A DNA stretch of 64,000 nucleotides from Mesorhizobium loti (GTDB lineage: Bacteria; Pseudomonadota; Alphaproteobacteria; Rhizobiales; Rhizobiaceae): the NCBI RefSeq assembly GCF_003148495.1, contig NZ_QGGH01000001.1:186986-250985 (forward strand), in the 5' to 3' direction. Of this stretch, positions 49,143-56,206 are shown piece after piece; position 1 is the first letter of the stretch, and every line of letters starts with the position of its first letter. The position numbers and the translations under genes were made by a program. Below the pieces are notes generated by a model. That model saw nothing but the letters and a program-made list of their open reading frames with translations, searched no databases and was not told the origin of the DNA.

Positions 49143-49242
49143 CCGCCTGTGAATAGCGGGGACAAGTAGTACCAGTTTTGCCCTTTTCTGGGTCAATTCT
49201 GGAACCATTTCGGCGCAAGGTGCCATCGGCCATAAAGTGGGC

Positions 49243-49518
49243 ATGTCCGATCCCGAGCCGCCCAGCTTCCACATCCGCTTCTTCCCTGGCTTGAAAGAGA
49301 AGCTCGAGGGCGTGCGCGGCTCGCGGAGCCTGAACAGGGAGATCAACGAGAGACTGCAGCGATCGTTCGAGGCCGACGTGCTGGCGAAGCTGGCCGAAAC
49401 GATTCGGCCGATCTTGGGCCAGATGAGCGAGGCAGAACGATCCGATCTCACGGAGGCGATCACCTCGGTCGTGCGAGACCTCGCGAAAACCCCACGCAAG
49501 CGCCAACCGCGGAAGTAA
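49243..49518 (+). CDS. Arc-like ribbon-helix-helix DNA-binding protein
   Basis: 91 residues. FHIRFFPGLKEKLEGVRGSRSLNREINERLQRSF matches the Arc family pattern (beta strand then two helices with SLNREINERL). The remaining half is a helical tail (AERSDLTEAITSVVRDLA) ending in basic KTPRKRQPRK. It lies between the repressor and the rightward operon and may be an additional regulator like P22 Arc. A GTG two codons upstream is an alternative start. Confidence 0.68.
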   Translation: MSDPEPPSFHIRFFPGLKEKLEGVRGSRSLNREINERLQRSFEADVLAKLAETIRPILGQMSEAERSDLTEAITSVVRDLAKTPRKRQPRK

Positions 49519-49577
49519 TTCCAGCTCTACCTTTTCGACCTTCCGAGATTGAAAACAGCCGTATTGACAAGCGCCGA

Positions 49578-49598
49578 GCGGGCGGTCTACCCGCCCGC
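49578..49598. other. Stable GC hairpin downstream of the RHH gene
   Basis: GCGGGCGG pairs perfectly with CCGCCCGC around TCTAC. It is 60 bp past the Arc-like stop. No T run follows on either strand, so it would have to be a Rho-type or factor-dependent terminator or an mRNA 3'-end stabiliser. Confidence 0.45.
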
Positions 49599-49639
49599 GC
49601 TCTCACGCGCTCGGTTGGAGATTATATCTAAACCTTAGA

Positions 49640-49653
49640 CGTAGAACTCTACG
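49640..49653. promoter_or_regulatory. Palindrome CGTAGA-AC-TCTACG upstream of the early operon
   Basis: Arms are identical to the palindrome at 31116-31129 near the late promoter region, with a different 2-bp centre. The right arm continues into GATTC, a GANTC site, at 49653-49657. Confidence 0.5.
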
Positions 49654-49686
49654 ATTCACCGTTTCCGTGTCCCGCAGCGATTCAGT

Positions 49687-49706
49687 GTGATTGCTGGTGC
49701 AATCAC
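49687..49706. promoter_or_regulatory. Inverted repeat GTGATTGC-TGGT-GCAATCAC
   Basis: A perfect 8-bp inverted repeat with four-base spacing, typical in size for a dimeric HTH regulator site. It sits between the two CTCTACGATTCA repeats, about 100 bp upstream of the rightward promoter. Confidence 0.5.
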
Positions 49707-49784
49707 TGTGTCGGCGCTCTACGATTCAAGGTTATCAATTCCGCGCGAGGCTGCGTTCCGAGCGATGACGGATTAAAAGAAATC

Positions 49785-49798
49785 CGGTCAAATTACCG
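49785..49798. promoter_or_regulatory. Repressor operator copy 4 (CGGTCAAATTACCG)
   Basis: Lies just upstream of the -35 box of the rightward promoter, 30 bp from copy 5. Confidence 0.75.
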
Positions 49799-49806
49799 AA
49801 ATAGGC

Positions 49807-49836
49807 TTGACGGTCGGTTATTTTACCGCATAGGTT
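49807..49836 (+). promoter_or_regulatory. Rightward early promoter
   Basis: TTGACG (49807-49812) with a poorly conserved -10 (TAGGTT at 49831-49836 after 18 bp, or ATAGGT after 17 bp). Operator copy 5 fills the spacer. The same geometry, TTGAC box followed within a few bases by the operator, is found at the leftward promoter. Confidence 0.55.
49815..49828. promoter_or_regulatory. Repressor operator copy 5 (CGGTTATTTTACCG)
   Basis: Sits inside the -35/-10 spacer of the rightward early promoter, so a bound repressor would shut off the rightward operon. Confidence 0.75.
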
Positions 49837-49857
49837 TCGGCAAAGGGAGACATCCTG

Positions 49858-50217
49858 ATGCCAGCGCCCAAGCACACACCGGCCCCATGGAATTCGTTCA
49901 ACAGCCTCGGCGAGCTTGGCGTGCGCACCTTCGGCGCCGGCAACACCATCGTCGCTTCAAAGCCTACCGGTTTCGCCAGTGACCCCGATAGCTTCCGCGT
50001 CCCTGACGTCGCCGAAGCGAAGGCCAACTTCCGGCTGATCGACGCCGCGCCGGAGATGCTGGCGGCCCTGCATGTAGCGTCCGACGCGCTCGCCGGCACC
50101 TTGAAGGCTCGCGGCTATGTGCCCGGTTCGAGCATCGATGGCTGGGCTCCCGAGGTTCAGGTCGAACTGCGTTCGCTGGTGGCCGTCCGCGCAGCCATCT
50201 CCAAGGCCTGGGGCTGA
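49858..50217 (+). CDS. First gene of the rightward early operon, unknown
   Basis: 119 residues with GGGAGA upstream. FRLIDAAPEMLAALHVASDAL is a motif shared by many small phage early proteins. The N-terminus has a beta-rich PWNSFNSLGELGVRTFGAGN segment. The function is unknown. Confidence 0.65.
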   Translation: MPAPKHTPAPWNSFNSLGELGVRTFGAGNTIVASKPTGFASDPDSFRVPDVAEAKANFRLIDAAPEMLAALHVASDALAGTLKARGYVPGSSIDGWAPEVQVELRSLVAVRAAISKAWG

Positions 50218-50220
50218 CCG

Positions 50221-50478
50221 ATGGCAACCGTCTTCCTCGATAGCCCAACGAACAGCACGCTGTTCACCACCTGTTGCGAAGTCGCAATTTGTGACGATCA
50301 GCAGGTCTGTCCGCGTTGCCGGCAGGCCGTGGTGCCTGGGACGCGAACGGCCAGATGGGAGGCCGCATACGGCCCTGTCCGGCGCGGGCATGGTGGTTAC
50401 GGCAACTGGTATCCAAACCACGGGGAGGGGCGCGGCCATTACGAGCGCACCCACGCTGGCAAGGTGGCCGTGAAATGA
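50221..50478 (+). CDS. Small cysteine-containing early protein
   Basis: 85 residues with CC (residues 18-19) and CPRCRQ (30-35), a probable zinc site. The C-terminus is Gly/His/Arg-rich (RRGHGGYGNWYPNHGEGRGH). Probably a nucleic-acid-binding or adaptor protein. No family was recognised. Confidence 0.5.
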   Translation: MATVFLDSPTNSTLFTTCCEVAICDDQQVCPRCRQAVVPGTRTARWEAAYGPVRRGHGGYGNWYPNHGEGRGHYERTHAGKVAVK

Positions 50479-50660
50479 ACACGCCATCCCTCGTCCCCAC
50501 TCTCGACGACCTCCGCAGTGAACTCTCCCGCGCCGAACGCGACCTCGTCTGCGCCGACATGATCGACGACTTCAAGCGGCGGCAGGCCGAGATGGGAACC
50601 GCGCAGCGGCGCGTCGACGACCTCAAGGCCCAGATCGCTCGTTTGGAGGAATCGTTCTGA
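50475..50660 (+). CDS. Small coiled-coil early protein
   Basis: 61 residues from ATG 50475 (ATGA overlap). DLRSELSRAERDLVCADMID and AQRRVDDLKAQIARLEESF form a helical hairpin. The function is unknown. Confidence 0.52.
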   Translation: MNTPSLVPTLDDLRSELSRAERDLVCADMIDDFKRRQAEMGTAQRRVDDLKAQIARLEESF

Positions 50661-50974
50661 TGACTGACATCAAGGACACCCCGGAGAACATGCTTCGCGC
50701 CTGGGCTGACGCCGGTGTGATCTCGTCGGCGAGGTTCGTCGAGGAAATGGAGCGGCGCAACGGCCGCACCACGATGACGGCCCCACCGCTCGACTACGCG
50801 CTCGATGACGAGCTCGCGATCTCATTCCTTCACCACGACGATTTCCCGGGCCTTGATCTGTCGGACTTCGATGACGACACGATCGGCCCGTTGCTGCTGC
50901 CACCACCGGTGAAGTGGATTGCCCTGATCGCGGCGACGCTGATCATCGTTGCGGTCTGGATGGTGCTGCCATGA
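50660..50974 (+). CDS. Tail-anchored small membrane protein
   Basis: 104 residues. The acidic cytoplasmic part (DLSDFDDDTIG) is followed by a single C-terminal hydrophobic segment (WIALIAATLIIVAVWMVLP), as in tail-anchored proteins. ATGA-linked to the next gene. It may act at the inner membrane during infection. Confidence 0.55.
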   Translation: MTDIKDTPENMLRAWADAGVISSARFVEEMERRNGRTTMTAPPLDYALDDELAISFLHHDDFPGLDLSDFDDDTIGPLLLPPPVKWIALIAATLIIVAVWMVLP

Positions 50975-51153
50975 GCACGCCACGTCTCACCGCCGAGCAG
51001 CTGCAGGCGCTCGCCGTCGACTCGTTCGACGTCATGAACTGGGCCCGACGCATGGGCCTGAAGCGCGAGGCCCAGATCGCCGAACTGGTGAAGACCTTCG
51101 AGGTCCAGCTCGGCTACCGCGAGGCGGTGAAGCCTGCGGAGGCCGCAGAATGA
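50971..51153 (+). CDS. Small unknown early protein
   Basis: 60 residues (MSTPRLTAEQLQALAVDSFDV). It is helical, with a segment NWARRMGLKREAQIAELV resembling a short HTH. The function is unknown. Confidence 0.5.
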   Translation: MSTPRLTAEQLQALAVDSFDVMNWARRMGLKREAQIAELVKTFEVQLGYREAVKPAEAAE

Positions 51154-51287
51154 TCGCCATCCTCGGCCTCGGCGCCGTCACCGCCGCGTTCCTCGCTCTG
51201 GCCGTCACGCTCGGTCATTGGCGTCCGGCGCCCGTGCGCTCCGGGTTCGAGGTCCGTTACGAGCACCGGCCCAGGAGGTCAAGATGA
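51150..51287 (+). CDS. Very small membrane protein
   Basis: 45 residues. Residues 1-22 (MIAILGLGAVTAAFLALAVTL) are one hydrophobic helix, followed by a basic tail (RYEHRPRRSR). Overlaps both neighbours by four bases. The function is unknown. Holin-like activity cannot be excluded but the early location argues against it. Confidence 0.45.
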   Translation: MIAILGLGAVTAAFLALAVTLGHWRPAPVRSGFEVRYEHRPRRSR

Positions 51288-51673
51288 TGCCCGGCCCGCA
51301 AGCCTGCCGCGAATGTGGCTGCACCCAGGACCGCGCCTGCGTCACCGACGGCGTCGCCTGCCATTGGGTCCAGCCCGACCTCTGTTCCGCATGCGCCGAT
51401 CAGCCGACGGCGGACGAGGTCAAGAAGGCCGCCCTGTTCTTCGACATCCTGCAGGACGCCCGCAACGCCGGCAAAGGCTGGTGGGCAAGCAGCCAGTATC
51501 GCCAGATCGAGTTGTCGATCGAGCAGGACAGGAAGATCGTAGTTCTCAGAACCGCGCTGCTGGCCGCCTCCAACGCCCTGCGCTCCTACCAGTACGGCAA
51601 CGGCGCCACAGATCTGGCAAAGTCTATCGCCGATTCCTGCGACGCAGCTCTCAAGGCGGCGATGGCGCCGTGA
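51284..51673 (+). CDS. Zinc-binding small early protein
   Basis: 129 residues. CRECGC, CVTDGVACHWV and CSAC form a three-part Cys/His cluster in the first 45 residues. The rest is helical (KKAALFFDILQDARNAG; ALLAASNALRSYQYG). Similar Cys-rich N-termini occur in phage early genes. The function is unknown. Confidence 0.52.
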   Translation: MMPGPQACRECGCTQDRACVTDGVACHWVQPDLCSACADQPTADEVKKAALFFDILQDARNAGKGWWASSQYRQIELSIEQDRKIVVLRTALLAASNALRSYQYGNGATDLAKSIADSCDAALKAAMAP

Positions 51674-52608
51674 CCATCCAAATCATCAGACCCGCCGACA
51701 GGACAGCCTGGCTTGCCGCCCGGCAGCAGGATGTCACCGCCTCCGTCGCGGCCGCCGTCCTCGGCGCACACCCCTACACAACCCCATACTCGCTCTGGGC
51801 GGAAAAGACCGGCCGCCTTCCCCCCGACGACGAAGAAACCGAGGCGATGGAACGCGGCAACCTGATGGAGCCCGTTGTTGTCGTCATGATCCGGAAGCGG
51901 TTCCCAGAGTGGGAGGTCACCTATGAGAACGACCGCGCCTATTTCCGCGATCCCGCCCGTCGCATCGGCGCCACCCCCGATGCCTTTGTCGACAGGCCCG
52001 ATCGCGCCGGGACCGGCAACTGCCAGATCAAGTCCGCCTCGGAAGACGCCTTCAAGGAATTCTGGCTCGACGCCGATACCGGTGAGGTCGTGCCGCCTAC
52101 CTGGATTGCAATTCAAGCAATTTGCGAAGCCCAGCTGACCGGCTGCGCATGGGCATGCGTCGCCCTCGTCGTGATCACCTGGCGTGGCACCTTCCAGCTG
52201 CACATCATCGATATCCCGATCCATCTCCGGCTTTGGAACCGCCTCATTACCAAGGTCGACGAGTTCTGGACGATGGTGGCAAGCGGCGAGGAGCCTTCCC
52301 CGGACTGGCAGCGCGATGGTGAAGTCGTGATGGACGTCTACCGCGACAGCATGCCGGAGAAGCGCGATCTCACCGCGAGCACCGAGCTTGACGCGCTGGT
52401 CCATCAATTTGACCGCGCCCGAGTTGAAGCCGCCGGCGCGAAGGCCGTTGTCGACCAACTGCGTCCCCACATCATTCACGCCCTCGGCAACGCCGAGATC
52501 GGCCTGACCGCCAACTGGGAGGTTTCCGCGCGGACCACATTCCGGTCGGGATCGCAATCGCGCGTGCTGCGCGTCAAACCACGGAGAGATCTCGATGCAA
52601 GTTTCTGA
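51670..52608 (+). CDS. YqaJ-type (lambda exonuclease fold) viral recombinase nuclease
   Basis: 312 residues from a GTG at 51670 (GTGA overlap). The YqaJ features are RQQDVTASVAAAVLGAHPYTTPY, AMERGNLMEPVVV, IGATPDAFV and CQIKSASE (the Asp...Gln-x-Lys catalytic set). It degrades one strand of double-stranded DNA ends to give 3' tails for annealing. It is followed by a coiled-coil protein and a candidate annealing protein, the usual recombination block. Confidence 0.85.
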   Translation: MTIQIIRPADRTAWLAARQQDVTASVAAAVLGAHPYTTPYSLWAEKTGRLPPDDEETEAMERGNLMEPVVVVMIRKRFPEWEVTYENDRAYFRDPARRIGATPDAFVDRPDRAGTGNCQIKSASEDAFKEFWLDADTGEVVPPTWIAIQAICEAQLTGCAWACVALVVITWRGTFQLHIIDIPIHLRLWNRLITKVDEFWTMVASGEEPSPDWQRDGEVVMDVYRDSMPEKRDLTASTELDALVHQFDRARVEAAGAKAVVDQLRPHIIHALGNAEIGLTANWEVSARTTFRSGSQSRVLRVKPRRDLDASF

Positions 52609-53365
52609 CGCCCCACCAATCGTTGGCCCCGGCCACAATCTGGCGACAACAGCCGACATCCTTCGCGACCGCTTCAAGCCGGTGCTTGATGAGGTCGAGG
52701 ATCTCGCGAAGCGCGCCACTGCCGCCAAGAATGCGCTGACCGACGGGACGATCGCCAACGACAACGAGCGTGATGGCCTCATCGCCTTGGGCATCGAGGC
52801 GCGGAAGCTTGCGAAGCGGCTCGGCGAAACCAAGCTGGCGACGACGAAGCCGTTGCGCGATGAAGTCACCGAAACAAACCGGTTCTTCGATACCGTCACG
52901 ATGCGGCCGGAGACCATCCAGAGCGCCTTCGAGACGATCGTCGGCAAGTACAACGACAAGAAGCGCGAGGAGGCGAGGATCGCGGCCGCCGAGGTCGCAC
53001 GCCTCGCCCAGGAAGAGGCGAAACGCAAGCTCGAGGAGGCCGCCGCATCAAGCCATAGCGTGCTCGGCGACGTCCTCATGCAGGAAGCTGCCGACGCGGA
53101 GAACCGCGCCGCCGTCCTCGTCAACGAGGCGATCACGGCAGGCAGCGGTCCGACGCGCACCTCTGCCGGAACGGTATCGGCAACGGCCAAATGGAAGCAC
53201 CGCATCACCGACGCCTCGAAGATCCCGCTCGAAAAGCTGCGGCCTTACATGTCGCTCGACGACCTCGACAAGTTCCTCCGGGCGTTCGTGGCGAAGAACA
53301 AGAACACCGTGGCGTTGCCCGGCGTCGAAATCTTCGAAGACACCAAGACCTCATTCCGCGGCTGA
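52595..53365 (+). CDS. Recombination-region coiled-coil protein
   Basis: 256 residues, starting 14 bp inside the end of the exonuclease gene. A long central helix (DKKREEARIAAAEVARLAQEEAKRKLEEA) lies between an N-terminal helical pair (RFKPVLDEVEDLAKRATAAK) and a C-terminal beta part ending GVEIFEDTKTSFRG. This protein type is found between YqaJ nucleases and the partner gene in many phages. It may modulate the nuclease. Confidence 0.6.
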   Translation: MQVSDAPPIVGPGHNLATTADILRDRFKPVLDEVEDLAKRATAAKNALTDGTIANDNERDGLIALGIEARKLAKRLGETKLATTKPLRDEVTETNRFFDTVTMRPETIQSAFETIVGKYNDKKREEARIAAAEVARLAQEEAKRKLEEAAASSHSVLGDVLMQEAADAENRAAVLVNEAITAGSGPTRTSAGTVSATAKWKHRITDASKIPLEKLRPYMSLDDLDKFLRAFVAKNKNTVALPGVEIFEDTKTSFRG

Positions 53366-53394
53366 CCGCCGGCGGCAAACAGGAGACCGACACG

Positions 53395-54582
53395 ATGAAC
53401 ACCCAATCGAAAGCCGTCGAGACCGTCGACCGCAGCACCGGCGAACTCACCCCGCTGCCACCAGGCATGGGGGGCAACCAGAGCCTCGCCGTCCAACTCG
53501 CGATGGCGGAGCTCAACCAGGACGTCATCACGGCGAGGGCGTTCCCGCGCTCCGTCGCCAACGTCATGCGCAACATCACCGAGCTCGTCATGCTCGACGA
53601 GCAGACCGCCAAGGAATGCGTCTACGCGGTGCCGCGTGACGGCAAGACGATCCGTGGACCCTCAATCCGCCTCGCCGAGATCATCGCGTCACAATGGGGG
53701 AACTGCCACTGCGCCTCCCGCGTCGTCCACGTCGACAAGATCGAGAAGTATGTCGAATCCGAAGGCATCTTCCATGATCTCGAAACCGGGCTGAAGCGGA
53801 CGGCGAGAACACGCAAGAACATCTCGAAGCGCGATGGCGGTCTATACTCCCAGGACATGATCATGACGGCGGGCAACGCGGCGGCCTCGATCGGCATGCG
53901 CGAAGCCATCCTGAAAGGTGTTCCGAAAGCGGTCTGGCGGCAGGCGTTCGAGCATGCCGAAAAAGTCATCCGTGGCGACGTTACCACGCTGCTGGAGCGC
54001 CGCGAGGAAGCGATGAAGGCGCTCGCCGGCATCGGTGTCGCCCCGGAGCGTGTCTTCGCCGCGGTCGGCGTCGCCGGCCTCGAAGAGATCGGCCTCGATG
54101 AACTCGCCGATCTCTACGCGATGTACCAGGGTGTCAAAAGCAAGGAGACCGACGTCGATGAGGTCTTCCCGGCCGTGAAGAAGAACGGTGACCAACCCGC
54201 CGGTCTGAGGGGCAAGCTTGACCAGCTCGCCGGCGATGCCACCGACAAGAAACCCACCGCCGACAAAGCGGCCCTGAAATCGGATGCCGCTCCCCCGGCG
54301 GGCTCCGAGCAATCCGGCGGCAAGGCCACCCCCAAGGCCGCCGCCGGAACCCAGCCGTCGTCCGGCACCTCCCAAGCCCAATCCCAGCCGGACGACGGCG
54401 ATCCCATCGCGAAGGCGACCCGCATGGGTCGCGCCGCCTACCGCCGCAACATGTCGAAGAAGGCGATCCCGGTCGACTTCAAGGCGGAAGGCAGGGAGGC
54501 CGAAAGGCAGGCCTGGCTCGACGGCTTCGTCGCCGAGGAAGACGCCGAGGCGCCGGAGTCCGGCTCGGTCGAGGAGGATTAA
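53395..54582 (+). CDS. Candidate single-strand annealing protein (recombinase partner)
   Basis: 395 residues, AGGAGA upstream of ATG 53395. The N-terminal ~230 residues (MRNITELVMLDEQTAKECVY, GPSIRLAEIIASQWGN, ASRVVHVDKIEKYVESEG, MIMTAGNAAASIGMREAILK) form a conserved domain recurring beside YqaJ exonucleases. The last 170 residues are disordered and charged (Pro/Ala/Lys). The pairing strongly suggests a RecT-like annealing function, although no RecT/Erf signature is visible. Confidence 0.6.
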   Translation: MNTQSKAVETVDRSTGELTPLPPGMGGNQSLAVQLAMAELNQDVITARAFPRSVANVMRNITELVMLDEQTAKECVYAVPRDGKTIRGPSIRLAEIIASQWGNCHCASRVVHVDKIEKYVESEGIFHDLETGLKRTARTRKNISKRDGGLYSQDMIMTAGNAAASIGMREAILKGVPKAVWRQAFEHAEKVIRGDVTTLLERREEAMKALAGIGVAPERVFAAVGVAGLEEIGLDELADLYAMYQGVKSKETDVDEVFPAVKKNGDQPAGLRGKLDQLAGDATDKKPTADKAALKSDAAPPAGSEQSGGKATPKAAAGTQPSSGTSQAQSQPDDGDPIAKATRMGRAAYRRNMSKKAIPVDFKAEGREAERQAWLDGFVAEEDAEAPESGSVEED

Positions 54583-54585
54583 TCC

Positions 54586-54933
54586 ATGTGGTTGCTTCGC
54601 AAAACCAAACGGCAGGACGATCTCACCGAGGCCGACCTGAAGCCCGACACGCTGACCGGCTCGCTTCTCGACCGCAGCGCGAACTCGGTCACCAACATGC
54701 TAGATCGCTTCAGGGCCGACGAGGTCGCGTTGGAACGCGAGATCGCCGAGCTGACCGAACGGTTGCGGCAGACCCGCGTTGCGCTTACCGCGTTCGAATC
54801 TGCCGGCGCCATCATTGAGGGAGGCAAGGATGTCGCCGCATCACCGCCGGCCAAGATCGGGCGGTTGGTGCCGCGCGCTGCCCCAGCCGTTGAGAAGCCC
54901 ATCGTCCACGTCCATACGGACATCCGGGCATGA
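54586..54933 (+). CDS. Small coiled-coil early protein
   Basis: 115 residues with a basic start (MWLLRKTKRQDD) and coiled coil (EVALEREIAELTERLRQTRVAL), then a Pro/Ala/His tail. The function is unknown. Confidence 0.5.
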   Translation: MWLLRKTKRQDDLTEADLKPDTLTGSLLDRSANSVTNMLDRFRADEVALEREIAELTERLRQTRVALTAFESAGAIIEGGKDVAASPPAKIGRLVPRAAPAVEKPIVHVHTDIRA

Positions 54934-55274
54934 GCGTCGAGATCCACGCCGCGGATGTCGCTAAATTCGCGAACGGCCGCAAGGTCGTCACGGTGACGCG
55001 ACCCGGCACCCGGAAGGTGCCGAGCAAGGTCGGCGATCCCGTCGATCAGCGGTTCAATGTCGGCGACGTCATGCTCGTCGATGCCGCCGGCAAGGCCATA
55101 GTAGGGCCGCTCAACTTTGCTGGCGCCACCGATATCGCCCGGGCCGTCATTGAGGGTGATCCCCATGCGGTGACTGACAGCCACTCGCTGCGCGCGCTGG
55201 CGACCGCCGTGATCGGGTTTGCGGCGCAAGTTGTGGCGCCGGAGCCCATATCAACCACAGAGAAGACAGTTTGA
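54930..55274 (+). CDS. Unknown early protein
   Basis: 114 residues, ATGA overlap. NGRKVVTVTRPGTRKVPSKV, FNVGDVMLVDAAGKAIVG and a helix RALATAVIGFAAQVV suggest a small mixed alpha/beta protein. No family was recognised. Confidence 0.5.
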   Translation: MSVEIHAADVAKFANGRKVVTVTRPGTRKVPSKVGDPVDQRFNVGDVMLVDAAGKAIVGPLNFAGATDIARAVIEGDPHAVTDSHSLRALATAVIGFAAQVVAPEPISTTEKTV

Positions 55275-55696
55275 TGGGAAAGTTTCGTAAAGGCGATGTC
55301 GTCACCATCGAAGGCACAATCGACAGCGGCTTCGAGCATGAAGGCAAGATCAAGGTTCGCATCGGGTCATTCAGCGATGCCTTCGCGAGCGTGTCTGACA
55401 TCAAGATGGTCCGTCCGATCATCGAAGTCGGCGACCGTGTGGCCTACCCCGCCGATGGGTACAATGCCGGCGAAGTGGGCGAAGTGCTGGCGATCATCGA
55501 CGGCTATTGCTGGGTGAAGCTCGCAACCGAATATGGCAGCGGCCGCGTCAGTTGGCCCGTCGCCTGCGTCAATCGCGTCGATCCGCCCGATCCAGCATCC
55601 GTCGAACCTCCGGCACCTGCCGTCGCCGACGAAATGGAAATCCCAGCGGCGCCCGAGCCGGTGACTGTGGATGACACCGACCCGCTCCCATTCTGA
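55274..55696 (+). CDS. Unknown early protein with SH3/KOW-like beta repeats
   Basis: 140 residues from ATG 55274 (TGATG overlap). Two related beta segments ([12 protein letters not shown] and [21 protein letters not shown]) look like a duplicated SH3-type barrel. The end is acidic/Pro-rich. The function is unknown. Confidence 0.5.
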   Translation: MGKFRKGDVVTIEGTIDSGFEHEGKIKVRIGSFSDAFASVSDIKMVRPIIEVGDRVAYPADGYNAGEVGEVLAIIDGYCWVKLATEYGSGRVSWPVACVNRVDPPDPASVEPPAPAVADEMEIPAAPEPVTVDDTDPLPF

Positions 55697-55715
55697 AACC
55701 CCGAGGAACCGACCA

Positions 55716-55946
55716 ATGACCATCGCAGACCGCGTGAAGAAGATCATCGCCAATCATCTCTGTGTCGAAGCCGACAAGGTGATTGATCAGGCAAGCTGGG
55801 ATGACCTCGGCGCCGATAGCCTCGACACAGTCGAACTGATGCTCGCATGGGAAGAGGAGTTCGATATTCAGATCCGCGATGAGGACGCCGAGAAGTTTCT
55901 GACCGTCGGCGACGCCATTACCTACGTCGAGAAGGCGATCGGGTGA
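55716..55946 (+). CDS. Acyl carrier protein
   Basis: 76 residues from ATG 55716 with GAGGAA upstream. [12 protein letters not shown] carries the phosphopantetheine Ser35, and the [19 protein letters not shown] helix matches bacterial ACPs. It is the length of a normal stand-alone ACP. Host AcpS could modify it. No ketosynthase or adenylation gene lies nearby, so the acyl group or protein it serves is unknown. Confidence 0.87.
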   Translation: MTIADRVKKIIANHLCVEADKVIDQASWDDLGADSLDTVELMLAWEEEFDIQIRDEDAEKFLTVGDAITYVEKAIG

Positions 55947-56206
55947 TGACCGGCGAAGCGCTTCAGATCATCGGCGAGATCGGCCACGTCAGGTTGGAGC
56001 CGGGCGATGTTCTGATCGTCACATGCCCGCATGCGATCACCCGCGAGGCGCATGCCCGAATTCAGCAGACCGTTGCGAGCATCTTCGCCGGCCACAAAGT
56101 CATCGTGGTCGACAGCGGCGTGAGGATCGAGGTCGCCCGCGAGGCGCCGCCGCAGAAGACGACCGAAGAAACCGACTACGACATGGACAGGTATAGCGCG
56201 CGATGA
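55946..56206 (+). CDS. Unknown small early protein
   Basis: 86 residues. GEIGHVRLEPGDVLIVTCPHAI and HKVIVVDSGVRIEV are beta strands around a helix (HARIQQTVASIFAG). It follows the ACP gene with TGATG coupling but shows no enzyme motif. Confidence 0.5.
   Translation: MTGEALQIIGEIGHVRLEPGDVLIVTCPHAITREAHARIQQTVASIFAGHKVIVVDSGVRIEVAREAPPQKTTEETDYDMDRYSAR

Larger units (their letters stand above)
49519..49857. other. 339-bp early control region
   Basis: No gene. From left to right: TTGACA (49564-49569) next to a perfect GCGGGCGG-TCTAC-CCGCCCGC hairpin (49578-49598) without a T tract; the palindrome CGTAGA-AC-TCTACG (49640-49653); the 12-bp direct repeat CTCTACGATTCA (49647-49658 and 49717-49728); three GATTC (GANTC) sites; a GTGATTGC-TGGT-GCAATCAC inverted repeat (49687-49706); operators 4 and 5; and the promoter of the rightward operon. 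Confidence 0.75.

Noticed and set aside
49578..49598. Intrinsic terminator after the RHH gene
   Set aside because: The stem is perfect but no T run follows on either strand, so it was kept only as a hairpin.
51586..53208. A 540-codon minus-strand frame over the exonuclease and recombination genes
   Set aside because: Antisense shadow of recognised YqaJ and coiled-coil genes, with no start signal or family pattern.
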